A DNA stretch of 64,000 nt from Kryptolebias marmoratus (lineage: Eukaryota; Chordata; Actinopteri; Cyprinodontiformes; Rivulidae), in the NCBI RefSeq assembly GCF_001649575.2, contig NC_051438.1:9869445-9933444 (forward strand). Direction: 5' to 3'. Below the pieces are notes generated by a model that was not told the origin of the DNA, made no database searches, and was given only the letters and a program-made list of their open reading frames with translations. Every line of letters begins with the position of its first letter. Position 1 is the first letter of the stretch. This document shows positions 13,101-22,800 of the stretch, in pieces. The position numbers and the translations under genes are program-made.

Positions 13101-13503
13101 TGATGTGCGGGTTGTGCTTCCTCAACCAGGTTGCTCCTAGAATGATTGGCAGTTCAGGTGAACGAATAACAAAAAATTTCAGAGTCTCATGATGATTACC
13201 CCCCACAGATAACTGAACCGACTGGGTCTCCTGATTCCCATTACTCAGCAGATGGCCGTCGATGGCCGTAACTTTATGATCCTTAGGGGAAGGGAAAATC
13301 GGAATGCCCAGACTCTCAGCAAAACCTCTGTCCATAAACTCAGTGTCGGCGCCAGAATCAATGAAAACCTTAGTACTGTGTCGTTTGTTCAGGACTGTTA
13401 ATTCAGCCGGAAGAACAAGTAAAGAGGAGACTCGGCAACGTTTGATCGGACTCAGTAAGGCTCTCCTGTGCCCTACTGAGTCTGGTCTTTTAACGGACAG
13501 TCT
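10147..13503 (-). CDS. pol: Chromovirus pol polyprotein: protease, RT, RNase H, integrase, chromodomain
   Basis: The frame is open from 13503, just after an in-frame TAA, to the TGA at 10147, about 1118 codons with no break. It lies in the -1 frame relative to gag, with a 31-nt overlap, so it is probably made by ribosomal frameshifting. The protease motif is [10 protein letters not shown], just before the first Met (13335). Counting from that Met, RT spans roughly 180-365 with the YLDD catalytic box at 309-312. RNase H is about 450-575, with EVDAS, TDHKN and ADALSR. The integrase has an HHCC zinc finger (640-680) and the DDE triad D710, D770, E806. A C-terminal chromodomain (about 998-1045, with YLVDWEGYG and SWVP) follows. 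The protein copies the RNA into DNA and inserts it; the chromodomain is thought to steer insertion to marked chromatin. All key residues look intact. Confidence 0.96.
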   Translation of the reverse strand, partial: RLSVKRPDSVGHRRALLSPIKRCRVSSLLVLPAELTVLNKRHSTKVFIDSGADTEFMDRGFAESLGIPIFPSPKDHKVTAIDGHLLSNGNQETQSVQLSVGGNHHETLKFFVIRSPELPIILGATWLRKHNPHINWVRREITGWAGQCSSTCLQEAVGGQPPSESTTGVFSDISKVPPEYHDLKEVFNKVRATSLPPHRPYDCPIDLLPGSVPPKGRVFSLSRPEQESMNQYIKESLQAGIIRPSVSPAGAGFFFVGKKDGSLRPCIDYRGLNNITIKNKYPLPLMSSAFDIIQESTIFTKLDLRNAYHLIRIREGDEWKTAFNTPTGHYEYLVMPFGLTNAPAVFQSMVNDLLRDMIGQFIFVYLDDILIFSKDLDSHRAHVRQVLLRLLQNNLFVKAEKCDFHQSSTSFLGFNISPGKVSMDQSKVAAVINWPVPLDRRSLQRFLGFANFYRRFIKGFSQVAAPLHSLTSIKERFLWNPEAQAAFGRLKELFVKAPILLSPNPNEQFIVEVDASSTGVGAVLSQRGGDKKVHPCAFFSKRLTPAEQNYDVGERELLAVKLALEEWRHWLEGAKEPFIIWTDHKNLEYLKTAKRLNSRQARWALFFSRFSFTLTYRPGERNAKADALSRMHEGLLEVSKPEVEEFILPQEVRLAITQLERDLRQAHLISPPPTSCPPGRLFVPQELRGQVITFCHCSKLFCHPGISKTLAVLRSQFWWRTMTRDVREFIAACPQCAQAKVPRHRPAGLLRPLPIPSRPWSHVSMDFITGLPPSAGNSVILTIVDRFSKMVHLVPLKKLPSSKEMAGIMAKEVFRLHGIPKDIVSDRGPQFVSRFWREFCKLLGISVSLSSGFHPQTDGQTERANQEVETKLRLLCSVNPAKWTENLPWVEQAINSLPSSATGLSPFFTVFGFQPPVISVQEGPAGVPSAYAAAHRCRRVWTRARKALLETSAVYSRVANRRRSKQPVYQVGQKVWLATRDLPLRVECRKLAPRFIGPFPITKVINPAAVRLRLPRSSRCHPTFHVSRVKPVRTSGLCPASGPPPPARFIDGGPAFTVRRLLKSRRWGRSIHYLVDWEGYGPEERSWVPAKHILDRDLILEFHRSHPGQPGGPSGAGP

Positions 13504-14393
13504 TTAACAGCATGGCCTCCAGCACCACAATAAAAACACAAGTTACCCCTTCTCCGACGTTCTCTCTCCTCCTTAGATAGTTTAGTCCGACCGATCTGCA
13601 TAGCCTCCTCAGATGAAGACATGGTTGTGCTGCTGCCTGAACCCTGGGGGGGGGGAAAAGACTTGAACTGCCAGTTAGCTGAGTTTGACAATATTCTACC
13701 TTGTCGCTCCCGTCTGCGTTCGGATAAACGAAGATCAATTCGGGTTGCTAAGTCCTCCATACTCCTCAAATCCACTGGACGTTCCCGAGTAGCTAATTCG
13801 TCCTTGATCTCCTCTCTTAATCCTTGGAAAAACACATCCGTTAAAGCCGGGTCATTCCAGTGGCTATCGGCTGCTAACGTGTGGAATTCGATGATGTAAT
13901 CAGTCACGCTCCGCCTGCCCTGCCTTAGTGAAAACAACCCACGAGCGGCGTCACGTTCAGGAGCGATGGGATCGAACACCCTTCGCAGTTCTGCAGCAAA
14001 ATCTTTATAATTATAACAAAAAAGAGAGTCCCTCTGCCATTCAGCCGTTCCCCACAGCTTAGCACGTCCAGACAACAAAGAGATTACATAGGCGATCTTT
14101 GCTCGTTCTGTCGGAAAAGACGATGGCTGTAGCTGAAAATGAATCTCGCATTGTGTCAGGAACGGTCTACACTGCTTAGCCTCTCCAGTGAAGTTCTCCG
14201 GTGGCGGAAGCTTGGGCTCGTGGATCGGAGAGGTCCGAGACGGGAACTGAACGGGTGGAGAGACGTGTGTTGGAGCGGCAGCCTGAACAGAGGACATGTC
14301 GCGGATTAATTGCGTCATGTCGTGAACGTTTCTCTCTAACCCGGAAATGGCGTTCTCAATGCCACAACGCCAACGTTGCTCGTCTGACTCCAT
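13473..14393 (-). CDS. gag: Chromovirus gag (capsid/nucleocapsid) protein
   Basis: The protein of 306 residues starts at ATG 14393, 24 bases inside the 5' LTR edge, and ends at TAG 13473. The middle holds a Ty3-type capsid region, with [18 protein letters not shown] and a following [13 protein letters not shown] block. The C-terminus is Arg-rich and ends in one CCHC zinc knuckle (C-X2-C-X4-H-X4-C, in [14 protein letters not shown]) that would bind the element's RNA. Gag forms the particle in which reverse transcription happens. The frame stays open upstream into the LTR but has no ATG there, so 14393 is the best start. The stop lies just after the predicted frameshift region. Confidence 0.94.
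   Translation of the reverse strand: MESDEQRWRCGIENAISGLERNVHDMTQLIRDMSSVQAAAPTHVSPPVQFPSRTSPIHEPKLPPPENFTGEAKQCRPFLTQCEIHFQLQPSSFPTERAKIAYVISLLSGRAKLWGTAEWQRDSLFCYNYKDFAAELRRVFDPIAPERDAARGLFSLRQGRRSVTDYIIEFHTLAADSHWNDPALTDVFFQGLREEIKDELATRERPVDLRSMEDLATRIDLRLSERRRERQGRILSNSANWQFKSFPPPQGSGSSTTMSSSEEAMQIGRTKLSKEERERRRRGNLCFYCGAGGHAVKDCPLKDQTQ
13488..13494 (-). promoter_or_regulatory. Candidate -1 frameshift heptamer (G TTA AAA) between gag and pol
   Basis: Read in the gag frame, the only plausible slip site inside the 31-nt gag/pol overlap is G TTA AAA, followed by G. It resembles the G UUA AAC class of slippery sites and allows perfect re-pairing in the A site but weak re-pairing in the P site. 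No downstream pseudoknot was assessed. Confidence 0.4.
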
Positions 14394-14404
14394 AATAAGT
14401 TTTG

Positions 14405-14415
14405 GCCAGATTATT
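14405..14415 (-). promoter_or_regulatory. Primer-binding site complementary to the element's own RNA 5' end
   Basis: One base inside the 5' LTR, the minus strand reads AATAATCTGGC. Its exact complement, GCCAGATTATT, occurs in each LTR (14822-14812 and 9935-9925), about 22 bases downstream of the TATA-like box, where transcription should begin. An 11-nt match between the primer site and the RNA start is the hallmark of Tf1/sushi self-priming. I saw no clear tRNA 3'-end match directly at the LTR edge. Confidence 0.75.
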
Positions 14416-14416
14416 C

Positions 14417-15022
14417 TGACAAGGTCAGGCAAAAACGGAGTCAATACGAGGCAACAACGACAGAGTTTTAACCTTTTATTGGTTAACACTGAGCTGCCAG
14501 GAAAGTCAGAAAAGCAGAACTCACTTTGCGGTTGGTCAATGACTGGGGATCTCGGGCAGAAAGGGGTATCCAGAAACAGGCATGGGTCAAAACCGGGAGA
14601 GCAGAAGTCAGTAGCCAAAACAGAGAGGGGCAATCCAAAAGCGGGGTCCGAAGGGCAGAGGCAAGGTCCGTTAATCCAGGTCAGAGTCCGAAAAGGTATC
14701 CAAGAGGGGCGAGGCAAAAAAAACAGAAGTCGAGAGACAGGCGAAGGGTCAAAAACAAGGCAGGCATGAAACTATGGGAAGCGCTGGACATTTACTAGGC
14801 AAAAGCTGTTCAATAATCTGGCACTGAGGTGTGTGAGCTGTGGATATTTAAGGAGACCGGAACAGGTGAAACAGATGAGACTAATAGAGTGGGCATGGCA
14901 ACATGGGCGTGACTTGAACTGTGGGACTGTGGAAAGTTACGTGACTGTGGCTAGAGGCGTGGCAGGAGCAGAGGGAAGGAACTGAGAGAGAGGAGGCGTA
15001 ACCCTGGCAGTGAGCTGTGACA
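14417..15022 (-). repeat. 5' LTR of the chromovirus
   Basis: This 606-bp LTR appears identical to 9530-10135. It supplies the promoter, with a TATA-like box at about 14851-14844 and a predicted start near 14822. The leader before gag contains an upstream ATG at 14791 in a different frame with a short open frame, so gag translation may need leaky scanning or another route. Confidence 0.95.
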
Positions 15023-15027
15023 ATTGC

Positions 15028-17217
15028 ACCAGAGGCAATTCTTTAAAACTGAGCCATTAGCGGAGCCTCAGAAGATGCATTTTCGAGACTGACGCCTTTT
15101 CAGCTTTACTCAAAGTCCCAAACACAGTCGGAGTGAATTCCCCACTTTACCGCGTTCTAGTTGTCCCGCTCAACGAGAGTCGGAAACAAGATGGACGCCC
15201 CGCAGCAAATTCTTCATTTTTCTCTCAGTTTCTGAATATGAAATCTTACTGAACAGATACGCGCTCCACTCGCAGAACATGTTTTAATTCTTCATAGATA
15301 CACGTTAAAAAGTACTAGTTGTACGAGTGATTAAATGGGAAAAACAACCTAAAGATGAATATTAACAGTAAAGGTAACAGAGTTTACTTACTAAAGTTGC
15401 CTGTGGCGGCCATCTTGAAATCCCAACTGGGGGTAGTCGGAGTTGCTCCCACTTTCCGAATGGGATGTCCCACTTGAGTGGGCATTCCTGTTGCAATTTA
15501 CGACTAGGAACTCGGAAATTCCCATTTCCCAGCACTACTGGAGCGCGCCATCCCCTCATGCTAAAAGGCTACGAACGTGACCGTGACAAAAGTCTTCCAA
15601 AAGCCCAAAGAATTATTGATCAAGACCACTTTAAGATTGCAAGAAAGTCTGGCTTTTCAAAAGCAAAATGCAAAGAAATGAGTAGTGTCTCAAGAGTTTT
15701 GCACAGCACTTAAATGGCCTTTTGAATGTGTGCTGTGTGGGGTCATTTAAAATAAAACTTTTTTTTCTTTGGCCAGTCTTGGGTTTTTATTTAGAGCGTT
15801 TTGTTTAGGTAAACGACTGACCATCTGCAACACTAACACAAAGGTAAATATATATTCCTGTAACGCTATTGATCTGTTAGCATCTAATCGTCTTACAATA
15901 TAGTGGAGGTAAAACTCTATCAAATGTGGACATCAGAGTGAAAGTAACTTTACACCATTGGTTTCCTGACAGTGCAGCTACAGTCCTGGAGATGTGATAC
16001 TGCATCCAGAGATATTTGATGTGAACCATGTTCAGTGCATAAGCTTTATATACTGAAGCTTTCTGTCTGCTGCTGTTCATATGGAGCAGCACAAAGGCAA
16101 AAGAACTTATTTTTATTTTAACTGAAAGTCTAATACATATTATCAACCCACTTTGCTTTGCCACAGTAACTTTATGATTCACAACCCAGTAAGAAAAACG
16201 ATTTCCTCTGAGCTCTTATCTCAAAAAAAAAAAAAAAAAAGTAATTTTACACTATTTAATCAGAGATGTGGAAAATTGTTTTTTTCTACCACTGAATTTC
16301 ACTCATGGTTCTCAGGTGAAGACAAACTAATTAATCTGTAATCCGTGATCGTGTGTATTTTATTGAAATGAGGTGTCTTTTATAATGATTCTTTCCCTCT
16401 TGGCCAGTACCCACCTTCCAAAGTGAAGTGCCATGAAAAGAAGACAACAAATGCATGGATTCTAGGGAAACCGAAGCTCCTCGTCCTTTTCAGGGATGGT
16501 TGCCTGCCTGGTATTTCATCTTCTTGAACGTTGCTCTACTTTCATATATTTATAGCTCTGCTTCTTCATCAGCAGGGCTGTGATAATCAATGTGGCCTCC
16601 CAGCAAGAACATCATGTTTTGATTCAACTGGTGAACTTTTGTTAAAACCAAAGACGCACTAATTGAAAATAGTCAGATACTCAAAACGAATTAGTTAGAT
16701 AAGCAAAGAAACGGGCTGCAATTTGCAAACTGTTAGAAGCATTTAGTAGTTCTGCTCCTGGACAAGGATTGTGAACATGATAAGCATTGTGTTAGAAGGA
16801 CATGAGAGCAAATTTTTTATTTTATTTTTTTGCAAAATTAAACATAAAACAGTGACAAACCCTGACCACACCAATCTGAGTATTTGTTAACCTGTTATAG
16901 TTCCTCTGTTTAAAGGAATACCTCTATTCAGATGAGAACTGGAAATAGTAACAAATGTGCTGAAGTGCTCATGCCACACCAGTAGGTGGCGATAATGTCA
17001 ACATCGAAAGAACATTTTTAAAAAAAGGGAAAATATTATGAGAAAGGCTAGATGTTCCTCTGAAAAATATTACAGCTCATTTTTAATTAGAAATTATTTG
17101 CCATGTAATTACAAAAATAACCTTTTCAGGAAAAACATAGCAGAAAATGTTTGTTTCACAAAAAATAATGTTAGTGTGGACAGGGCCCCAGCTTCTAGTT
17201 TTTTTGCTGGGGTTTTT
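15028..17217. other. Intergenic, no gene seen
   Basis: The first few hundred bases continue the sequence that was split by the LTR insertion. A block at 15401-15415 (GTGGCGGCCATCTTG) repeats the family A motif, followed by GGGA/TCCC-rich inverted pieces to 15540. A poly-A run lies at 16223-16240. No host exon was recognised. Confidence 0.4.
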
Positions 17218-17815
17218 AGTGAAGGGGTTATGAACAAACAATATTTTACCTGTTGTAGATGGCTTTTTGATTGACTTGAGTCTCAATTTAGGGAAAAACA
17301 AAGTTTAATCTCGACTGGATTAATGAGCTAACAGCTTGTCCAGGTGGAACCGGGCAAAAGTGGATTGCTGCCATATTGAAAAAAAAAGCTTCCATTATCA
17401 AGACTTTTCTAACAGTTTGTGGTATTTTATAAACCTTTACACCACTGCTAATTATAAACACTTGGCAGAAATCATATATTCCTGCATGAAGTGACCCAGG
17501 CTGTACCAGAAGTGCTACAGCTAGTTGCTGCTGCTATTTTTCTCGCAAATTACGGAATACTGTATATTTATGTGGAAAGCCAACAAAAATATAAATGTTT
17601 TTAAAGAAACTAAAAGCTGCTATGGAAATTTGAGATTGGAGTTGTTTTAAGATGGTAGCAATCTCCTTTGGTCTTTGTGTTTGGACTGGCTGTTAGCTCC
17701 TCAATCTGGTCTGATTTAAATCCTATTTCTTCAAACTTAGGTGGTTCAAAGAGCTATCTACAACAGGTAAGATATTAATCATTTATAATATTTCTGGAGA
17801 ACACCCCTTCAAAAG
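17218..17815. repeat. Family B long-terminal-inverted-repeat element, full-length copy
   Basis: The left end reads GAAGGGGTTATGAAC..., with TTTTACCTGTTGTAGAT; the right end is its inverted counterpart, with CTACAACAGGTAAGATATT and ACACCCCTTC. Diverged inverted arms of about 150-170 bp also share GAGCTAACAGC and (A/G)GATTGCTGCCAT-type blocks. It is non-coding and about 600 bp long. The structure suggests a foldback-type non-autonomous DNA transposon. Related copies lie near 7020, 22270, 32515 and 42535. Confidence 0.7.
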
Positions 17816-20800
17816 ATTTAAACTATCACTTTAGGCATGAAAACCTCACAGATCTCTTCTACTTTTGCTTTCCTAATAACAGCAAACTCTTATCAGATGG
17901 TAGAGATTATTTGCCCATAAGAGTAGGTAATTAATTCATTAGTACTTCACCAAACTAGGACAAAACATTTTCAGTTTGTTTTTTGGCTAACAATAAAAAC
18001 ACTTTTACTGGTCGTGGCAGATCTGATTTTCTTCTCGGTTAAAAAACAACAACTTATTTTTGTTTGTTTTTTCCTCACCATTTGTTGCCAGAATGAAAGC
18101 CGTTGTTGTTTCGATTTCTAAAAACTCTGGATAATCATAATGTTTCGTAGCCACAGGCGCTGGACACATAACCTAAACCTTCCTCAGACACAGATACATA
18201 AAACCACAACATTTCTCAGGCAAAAGAAGGCAGCGTTTCTCCCACTTGACTTCACAAATGTGTTCTACACCAAAATCTGGTGGCGATTTAAGTGTTTTCA
18301 GATGACATTTGGTAATTCGTAGCAAACTGGGGCTATTAAAGCTACTATGATAAACAGTACAGATGGGAGATACACTAGACTGTGCTCGTGTACATTCAAT
18401 GGAAACATAAAAGGAACAATTGAGTGCCTTTCATAGCAATAGACATTTTGCAATGGCCCTTGGGAAAAGATAACACAACAGGGGAGTGGAGACACAAGTG
18501 TTTTGATTAGCTATACTAATTATCTTCAGACCGTTAGCAAAGAAGAGAGAGCATTAAGTTAAATGGCCTGATCCAAATTCTCTTTGTTTCAGCAACATAA
18601 ATAGCCAGCCGACGAATCAGATCTCCGTCTCCTTCTCATCGTCTCTCCCTCTGAATCCCCACCACCCCTCGTTTCTCTCCCATTGAGGAGGGCGAAATGC
18701 GTCAAGATCTTATTCATCACAACGAAATCAGACCACATTAAATTGTTCTCCGATTAAATTAGCCCTTTGTTAGACAAGATTTCATCTGTACATGGAAATG
18801 ACGCAACTCACACACACACAAATGTATCTGCGGACCAATGAAAGAAATTCCAGCCTTGCCGCCACACTTAAATGATAATTATGGTATATATTGAGAGAGG
18901 ATGCCTTCTGACGGAACACCAACAGGCCATATGCAGATTGGCCAGTTTAACAGGCTGAGGATAAATCAACATTTACTGTGCACCAATGCTGGGGAAATAT
19001 TTATCCTGCAGGACAAATGATGTGTGTGACAAAGCAGCCATATTGGGAGAAGTAAATAAGGCAGCTTAACCGTTCTGGTGATGTTGTGTTCCCAGACATG
19101 TTCGAGGAGGACAGATGGAGGCAGTGAGACATGCAACCCTTATTGTTATCAAAGCCTGGGCTGAACTGCATCCCATTTAATCAGATGAAAATAAACTCAG
19201 CATGAGATGCACTCCTTTGTGTGGGCTGCGAGGATCTGGCCATGAGGGATGATTACTTTCCTACAAGGACTGGCCTTTGAAATCCAAGAAATGCTTCATG
19301 CAATTTTTTTTTCTCTCTCTTTCTCTCTCTCTCTCTCTTTATGTAACATCATCATTCAGGCCACTGTTTGCCTTATTACCTTCACAGTCTTGTCACTCTG
19401 TCAGTTAGTTTCTATTTATTTATTTATTTATTTATTTTTTGCTGTCAGACAAGTCATTGTCCGTGCTGAGTGGCAGCTCATTGGTAAGGTCTAGCCAGAG
19501 AGGAACGAAAGGTCAGAAAGCAGACTCTATATTTCTTTTCAGTAGCAACAGAAGCCACCCACATATAATACTCTGCACTACATTATCGGTCTTCATAAAA
19601 AAAAAAAAAGAAAAAAGAAACGCCATGCCATCTTTCATCTAACCTGAGAAATGTCATCTCTTTCTATTGGACCTTGCCTGTGGCTAAAGCAGCTTGTTTG
19701 TTGTTCCTGTGAAATCCCGGCTGTCACCGGTAAAAACCATCGTGTTTCCCAAGGGTTCATCGAAGCCGAAAGGAGCTAAGAATCATCCGGTGACATTCTT
19801 TTTCCTTGGCACAGGCTGATTAGGTTGTATAAAAAAAAACAAGAATAAAACACCACGGTGATTCCAAGTAAATCACGTATTTCTCATAAGAAGTAATCCG
19901 CGTGCGGTCCTTTCAAGCCGTAACAGCGTTTACCTCCAGGAGAAGATCACACGGAGACAGTGAGACACAGATCAGTGACGGAGTCTCAGGGGAAGAGTCA
20001 GTCTCAGTAATAGCAACATGCATGTTTATAAAGTTTATTATGTAGAGGTACAAGTTTTGCCTTCCAGGGCTGGTACATTTATTTCCCAAAATATATCATA
20101 AAAACAAGCAGCGGTTTATTTCGTAGCTGGGATTTTGGGGTGGGGGGGGAGGACGAAAAAAATATGGTTGTTTGTTCTGGATTTCAAGTTTCAGTCTGAG
20201 TTGTTTGTCACCTTTCTATGTCAGCCTGGCTAATGGAACCGCATTCTCATGGGGGCTTGTTTGCAGTTATCTGGGAAGACATACAGATGCTATTTGGATT
20301 ATTTTTAGATAACGGTGTAACTCCGGTTCAACATTTGCTCGAACCGGCTGGAAGTCAGTCAAGATTGATGCTGTCACCCTATAGCAGGGAGACCCATCGG
20401 GTTGTTTGAATAGGGGAGCGTTTAATTGGCGATGCCGGAAAAACCTGGGTGATGCCGCGAGCAGGGCGGCGATGCTTTCTCCCGGCTGTGCATCAGACAT
20501 CAGCTTGCGGAGTGGAAAAATCCTGCTGGATTCGATGTATGGAGGCAGCTGTACTTCGTAAACGGGAAAACACTTCAGCAGACGAGTGTCAAGGCTTTAC
20601 TGAGAAAGCGTTTAAAGCTGTAGTTTAGGGTGTACAAAGGATGCAATTGCCCAAAAAACGTGGCGTACATCTTTTTATACACAAAATGTCAGCTGTATCA
20701 GTAATGACCTGACTGTGGAAATGTGCTCAGCCCCACACCAACTTCATGGCTGCTGTATGCACGTTTCTACAGTTATTGGTCTGTTGGTGACGCTTAGAGT

Positions 20801-20945
20801 GTATGCTGGGAAAATGTTAATGATGTAAAACAATTATTGTACATATCAGAAAAGTGATAAACAGTTAATACATCCACATGTATTCAGTTACGTGAGTGGA
20901 CATTAAACCAAGTGCAAAGTAGTGCAGAAAATACTTTCAACAACA
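17816..20945. other. Intergenic; includes a candidate conserved regulatory stretch
   Basis: No gene was seen. The stretch 18550-19250 differs from its surroundings: it has little simple repeat, balanced composition and homeobox-like AT blocks, and resembles the conserved non-coding elements found near developmental genes. This is an impression that only alignment could test. (TC)n at 19314-19340 and (TTTA)n at 19413-19440 are simple repeats. Confidence 0.25.
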
Positions 20946-21117
20946 ATGGCTTGGGCCTTATTAGAGGACATTGCAAATGCCGATTTGTATAGAGAGCATG
21001 TATTTAAATTTTCTGGCCCAGGGTGATGAGTGGCTTATCAGCCGCTTTAGGTTTCTAAGGGCAATCCTGTTGGAACTCTGCTCAGAGCTGCGGCCGGTCA
21101 AGGAGCGCAATTTGTAA
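20946..21117 (+). pseudogene. PIF/Harbinger transposase relic (HARBI1-like N-terminus)
   Basis: Translation from ATG 20946 gives MAWALLEDIANADLYREHVF and reaches a stop near 21025. After a frame change the next stretch reads DEWLISRFRFLRAILLELCS, then ELRP, ending at 21117. DEWLISRFRF...RAILLELC is the conserved start of Harbinger transposases. Only this N-terminal fifth is present, without the catalytic DDE region, so it is a dead fragment. Confidence 0.75.
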
Positions 21118-21669
21118 TTGTAACCGAAGCCATGGACTGCACTCACGCAAAATAAAACCATCACAAGATTAATTTTTTTGTCAACAGAAAGCGTTTGATG
21201 CAATGCGATGCTGAAATGCGGCTAGCTGGCCTGGTTCAACTCACACTTCAGTCGTTCTAATAAACAGTATGATTGGGGACAGACTTCAAGCTGGCATGGT
21301 GTTGAGTAAAGTCATTTAATAGTCCTAAAATTAATCCCCCGGAGGCATCAAGCCGGCGCACCCCCAAATATCTTCCTGCCTTCACGGCATCATTACTAGT
21401 CAATGGTTCAAGTGAGTGACTTCCTGTTTTTTTGCTGCTTAAACTAGTTTCAAAGCGTTCGATTAAACCACTGAATTCCCCAGAACTTCATCCGAAGTGC
21501 GCCCCATTGCTAACTCGCATTTTGTGAACTTGCTCTATTTTACTCATGTAGAGAGATAAAATCACATATGCAGGGCATATATGCATGAATTGCATTAATT
21601 TCCATATTTAAATGGAGGCACATCAAGGGAGGTGTCCCGTGTGCGCTATATTCCACATTGATCAGGGAT

Positions 21670-22095
21670 ATGTGTCAGGATTTGGGTATTTTTGAGATGT
21701 TTTTTGGTTTTCTGTATTTGATTTTCATGGATTCATTCTTGTGATCCTTGTGCCTCTATCCACCTGCCCTCAGCTCAGTCATTTTTCAGTCAGCCTGCCA
21801 CGCCCACTTCGTCTGTTCCCCATTTACCCATTAGTCCCAGCTGTAGCTCATTTTCCACTCACCCACACCCTCAGCTCTTCACATTCAGTCTTTTCTCACT
21901 CACCTGCCGCTGGTTCGATGTTTTCTGTTTGTCTGCTGTTGGTTTGACGCCACAGTCAGATCCTCTCGTTGCGTCTCCTCGCGATTCCCTGAAGTTACTT
22001 TTGTAAGCTTTGCTGCCTTGTCAGCTTTTTGTTTTGGTTTTCTAATAAATCTTTTTTTTTTTTTTTTTTAGTTCTCAAGATGAGTCTGCGCTCTG
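21670..22095 (+). mobile_element. Probable solo LTR or LTR fragment of a sushi-type element
   Basis: It begins TGTCAGGATTTGGG. Its body is pyrimidine-rich, with CTGCCACGCCCACTTC and CATTAGTC blocks like those in the U3 of the complete chromovirus. It then shows AATAAATC near 22044 and a poly-T run. This is the layout of a sense-oriented fish Ty3 LTR. No clear CA-3' end, target duplication or interior was found. Confidence 0.4.
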
Positions 22096-22269
22096 GGTTC
22101 ATTTCCCTCGCTTCTAATAATGCAAAAAGGAAATGTGTTTGGATTCATGCAGACACACAGTTTCATACATCATCTGGATTTTTTGGTTTTTGTGTGTGTA
22201 TACGCCATTTTCTCGATCTAAACCCATGATTCAGTAGGAAATTGATGTGTGTACATGAGATGTGGAAGT

Positions 22270-22800
22270 TGGGTTCTTTTGGAAAAGTTATGAGCCAATG
22301 ATAACTTACCTGTTCTAGAAAGCTCTTTAAATGAGCTCAGTTTGGAGAAATGGAGAAATTTGACTGGACTGATGAGCTGATGAGTGAGTAAATTAAGCGT
22401 AAGACCGAAGTGGATCGTTGCCACAACTCCAGTCTGAAAACGTTTATAGTGGTTTTTGTGAACACTATTTTACAAACCTACAAACTACTATCAATTTGGT
22501 AATACTTTGCTTTTTTAGCTAGAATTAAATACAAGTACAAATAGCAGCAGCAGCTAGCTGTTGCACATCTGGTGCACTCAGGGCCTCTTCCACCAGAAGT
22601 GTCATAATGTTTCGGCTGGAGTGCCCCTGTAATGCAAAGTTGCTGTAAAGGTTTCTACAACAGTGTCATGATGCCATTTTGAGACTGGAGTTGTTTTAAC
22701 ATGACAGCAGTCCACTTTGGTCTTGGCCCCATTTGGACTAGCCATTAGCTCATCAATCTGGTCAAAATTATGCTGTTTTCCATTTACCCCGGAAGTCAAA
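22270..22800. repeat. Family B long-inverted-repeat element, diverged copy
   Basis: The left arm carries TAACTTACCTGTTCTAGAAAGC and GACTGATGAGCTGATGA. The right part carries GGAGTTGTTTTAACATGACAGCAGTCCACTTTGG in pieces and TTAGCTCATCAATCTGGTC. The block order matches 17218-17815. The right end seems truncated. Confidence 0.6.

Larger units (their letters stand above)
9525..15027 (-). mobile_element. Complete Ty3/gypsy chromovirus (Tf1/sushi-like LTR retrotransposon)
   Basis: Two 606-bp LTRs (9530-10135 and 14417-15022) read TGTCA...TGTCA in element orientation and are flanked by the 5-bp target duplication ATTGC (9525-9529 and 15023-15027). The 4.28-kb interior carries gag and then pol in a -1 frame, both unbroken. 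The order protease-RT-RNase H-integrase-chromodomain defines a Ty3-group chromovirus, and there is no envelope gene. A purine-rich tract lies just before the 3' LTR. The primer-binding site matches the element's own RNA start (see separate entries). By eye the LTRs are identical, so the insertion looks recent and the copy may be autonomous, although activity is not shown by sequence. Confidence 0.96.

Noticed and set aside
14394..14717. In-frame extension of gag through the primer-binding site into the 5' LTR, 108 codons
   Set aside because: The extension has no ATG (the nominal start is TTG), and the mirror stretch is present in both LTRs. The ATG at 14393 is the sensible gag start.
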